Origin: Halothiobacillaceae bacterium
Lineage (GTDB): Bacteria; Pseudomonadota; Gammaproteobacteria; Halothiobacillales; Halothiobacillaceae
DNA length: 7,032 nt
Assembly: GCA_011380105.1 (NCBI GenBank)
Contig: DRZW01000198.1
Location: forward strand, 1-7,032
Direction: 5' to 3'
Part shown: positions 6,388 to 7,032 of the stretch, in pieces
Position numbering within the stretch: the stretch's first letter is position 1
How the letters are laid out: every line of letters starts with the position of its first letter
Notes under the pieces: generated by a model
Databases searched by the model: none
Told to the model about the DNA's origin: nothing
What the model saw: the letters and a program-made list of their open reading frames with translations, nothing else
Made by a program: the position numbers and the translations under genes

Positions 6388-6843
6388 TCAGGTAAGAAAC
6401 AGGCGCATAACCCGGGCATCCTCACGGCCTTGGTGAGAGGGGTAATAGCCCTTGCGGTAACCGATATCCTCAAAGCCCACCGACTGATACAAGCGTATCG
6501 CGGCGCGGTTAGATTTACGCACCTCTAACAACATGCGGTCAGCTTTTTGAGCACGTGCCTGCTCCATTAGCTTTTCTAACAAATAGCGGCCCACGCCCTG
6601 ACGCTGATTCGCCGGATAGACGCATAAATTAAGTAAATGCCACTCATCGAGGATGACCATCGCCACCGAAAACCCAAGCAACGCAGGGGTTTGCCGGTCA
6701 TCGTCGGCAAACACGCCATCAATTCGGTAACCGGAGCGAAAACAATCCTCAAAAACCCGCTGTGTCCAAGGGTAGGCATGGGCTGCCCGCTCAACAATGA
6801 GCAGATTATCAATATCTTCTATCCCTAGAGCTGAATAACGAAT
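6388..6843 (-). CDS. rimI: RimI-type N-alpha-acetyltransferase, apparent ATT start
   Basis: RimI acetylates the N-terminal residue of ribosomal protein bS18 using acetyl-CoA. From the ATT at 6841-6843 the protein has 151 residues, close to the 148 of E. coli RimI. The family N-terminus is readable in this frame: ERAAHAYPWTQRVFEDCF (18-35) matches the E. coli EQRAHAFPWSEKTF region. The GNAT acetyl-CoA loop is RQGVGR (81-86). LLEVRKSNRAAIRLY (105-119) carries the expected catalytic Glu107 and Tyr119, and YYPSHQGREDARVM (133-146) is the substrate-side end. The first standard start codon in frame is a GTG at 6712-6714, which would leave 108 residues and remove the first strand and helices. No ATG, GTG or TTG lies between the in-frame TAA upstream and that GTG. 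ATT has GGGAG six bases ahead and overlaps the previous stop. A one-base insertion after an ATG at 6854-6856 is the alternative. Confidence 0.85.
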   Translation of the reverse strand: MRYSALGIEDIDNLLIVERAAHAYPWTQRVFEDCFRSGYRIDGVFADDDRQTPALLGFSVAMVILDEWHLLNLCVYPANQRQGVGRYLLEKLMEQARAQKADRMLLEVRKSNRAAIRLYQSVGFEDIGYRKGYYPSHQGREDARVMRLFLT

Positions 6844-7032
6844 TATTGTCTCCCATCCTCCCAGCGTGCCCGGCCTTTAATGCGACAAAGACGGTTAAAC
6901 AAAGCCCGTTTGTACAGCCCGTCATTTTGCAGATCCGTAAACCGAAATGTATCTTCGCCAATTTTCAGCATACCCCGCCCCTGCTCTTGGTGGGTAATGT
7001 CAGCAAGATTCAGCATCCGCCGAATTGCAGCA
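6843..7032 (-). CDS. C-terminal fragment of the gene upstream of rimI, possibly holD
   Basis: Only the last 62 residues are in the window; the codon phase starts at 7031. The visible end contains RRMLNLADITHQEQG, then MLKIGEDTFRFTDLQNDG, then YKRALFNRLCRIKGRARW and a stop at 6843-6845. The 'KRALFNRL' end resembles the KRALW-type C-terminus of the DNA polymerase III psi subunit. In E. coli holD lies just before rimI, which favours this reading. The match is short and the spacing between segments is tighter than in E. coli psi, so another identity is possible. Its stop codon overlaps the ATT start of rimI by one base (TAATT), indicating one operon and likely translational coupling. Confidence 0.7.
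   Translation of the reverse strand, partial: AAIRRMLNLADITHQEQGRGMLKIGEDTFRFTDLQNDGLYKRALFNRLCRIKGRARWEDGRQ
6850..6854 (-). promoter_or_regulatory. Ribosome binding site supporting the ATT start of rimI
   Basis: GGGAG (minus strand) is six bases from ATT at 6841-6843, an ideal distance. A second GGGAGG (6857-6862) directly touches an out-of-frame ATG at 6854-6856, with no spacer, so it is a poor site for that ATG. Confidence 0.5.

Noticed and set aside
6120..6473. Minus-strand open frame of 117 codons between rimI and the EAL gene
   Set aside because: It overlaps both confirmed genes in other frames. A stretch in the middle looks fairly protein-like, but no family was recognised and no ribosome site was seen.

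Overview
The window reads as chromosomal DNA of a gammaproteobacterium with a base composition near 50% GC. The support is a rimI gene of the enterobacterial/pseudomonad type at the end of an operon, a YjbB-like Na+/phosphate transporter with a PhoU-like tail, and a PAS-GGDEF-EAL signalling protein. No mobile element, CRISPR array, rRNA or tRNA was seen. The species cannot be fixed from the sequence.

Left part (1-1593): a family-4 glycosyltransferase runs leftwards out of the window, so its C-terminus is missing. Right of it, also on the minus strand, is a small lipoprotein gene. A 203-bp intergenic region (1391-1593) separates the lipoprotein from the divergent transporter. This region carries two TTGTCAT half-sites in direct repeat with exact 11-bp spacing, the arrangement of a PhoB-binding Pho box. 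A weaker two-half-site match lies ahead of the glycosyltransferase. A phosphate-starvation group is therefore plausible: phosphate uptake plus a glycosyltransferase that may make phosphorus-free glycolipid. This is inference.

Middle part (1594-6242): the Na+/phosphate symporter gene is followed by 347 bp without a gene, then by a large membrane-bound c-di-GMP protein. That protein has a degenerate GGDEF site and a complete EAL catalytic set, so it is predicted to be a phosphodiesterase. The leader just ahead of it holds a clear 11-bp bulged hairpin and a second hairpin followed by seven T residues.

Right part (6243-7032): rimI and the gene before it lie on the minus strand, convergent with the EAL gene. 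The rimI reading frame has no ATG, GTG or TTG at the place where family members begin. The best start is an ATT codon that overlaps the upstream stop by one base (TAATT), with a well-placed GGGAG; a one-base frameshift is the alternative. The upstream gene is seen only as its last 62 residues and may be holD, judged mainly from the holD-rimI order known in E. coli.

Most of the window is ordinary core-genome content. The points most worth checking are the Pho box, the rimI start, and the leader structures ahead of the EAL gene.
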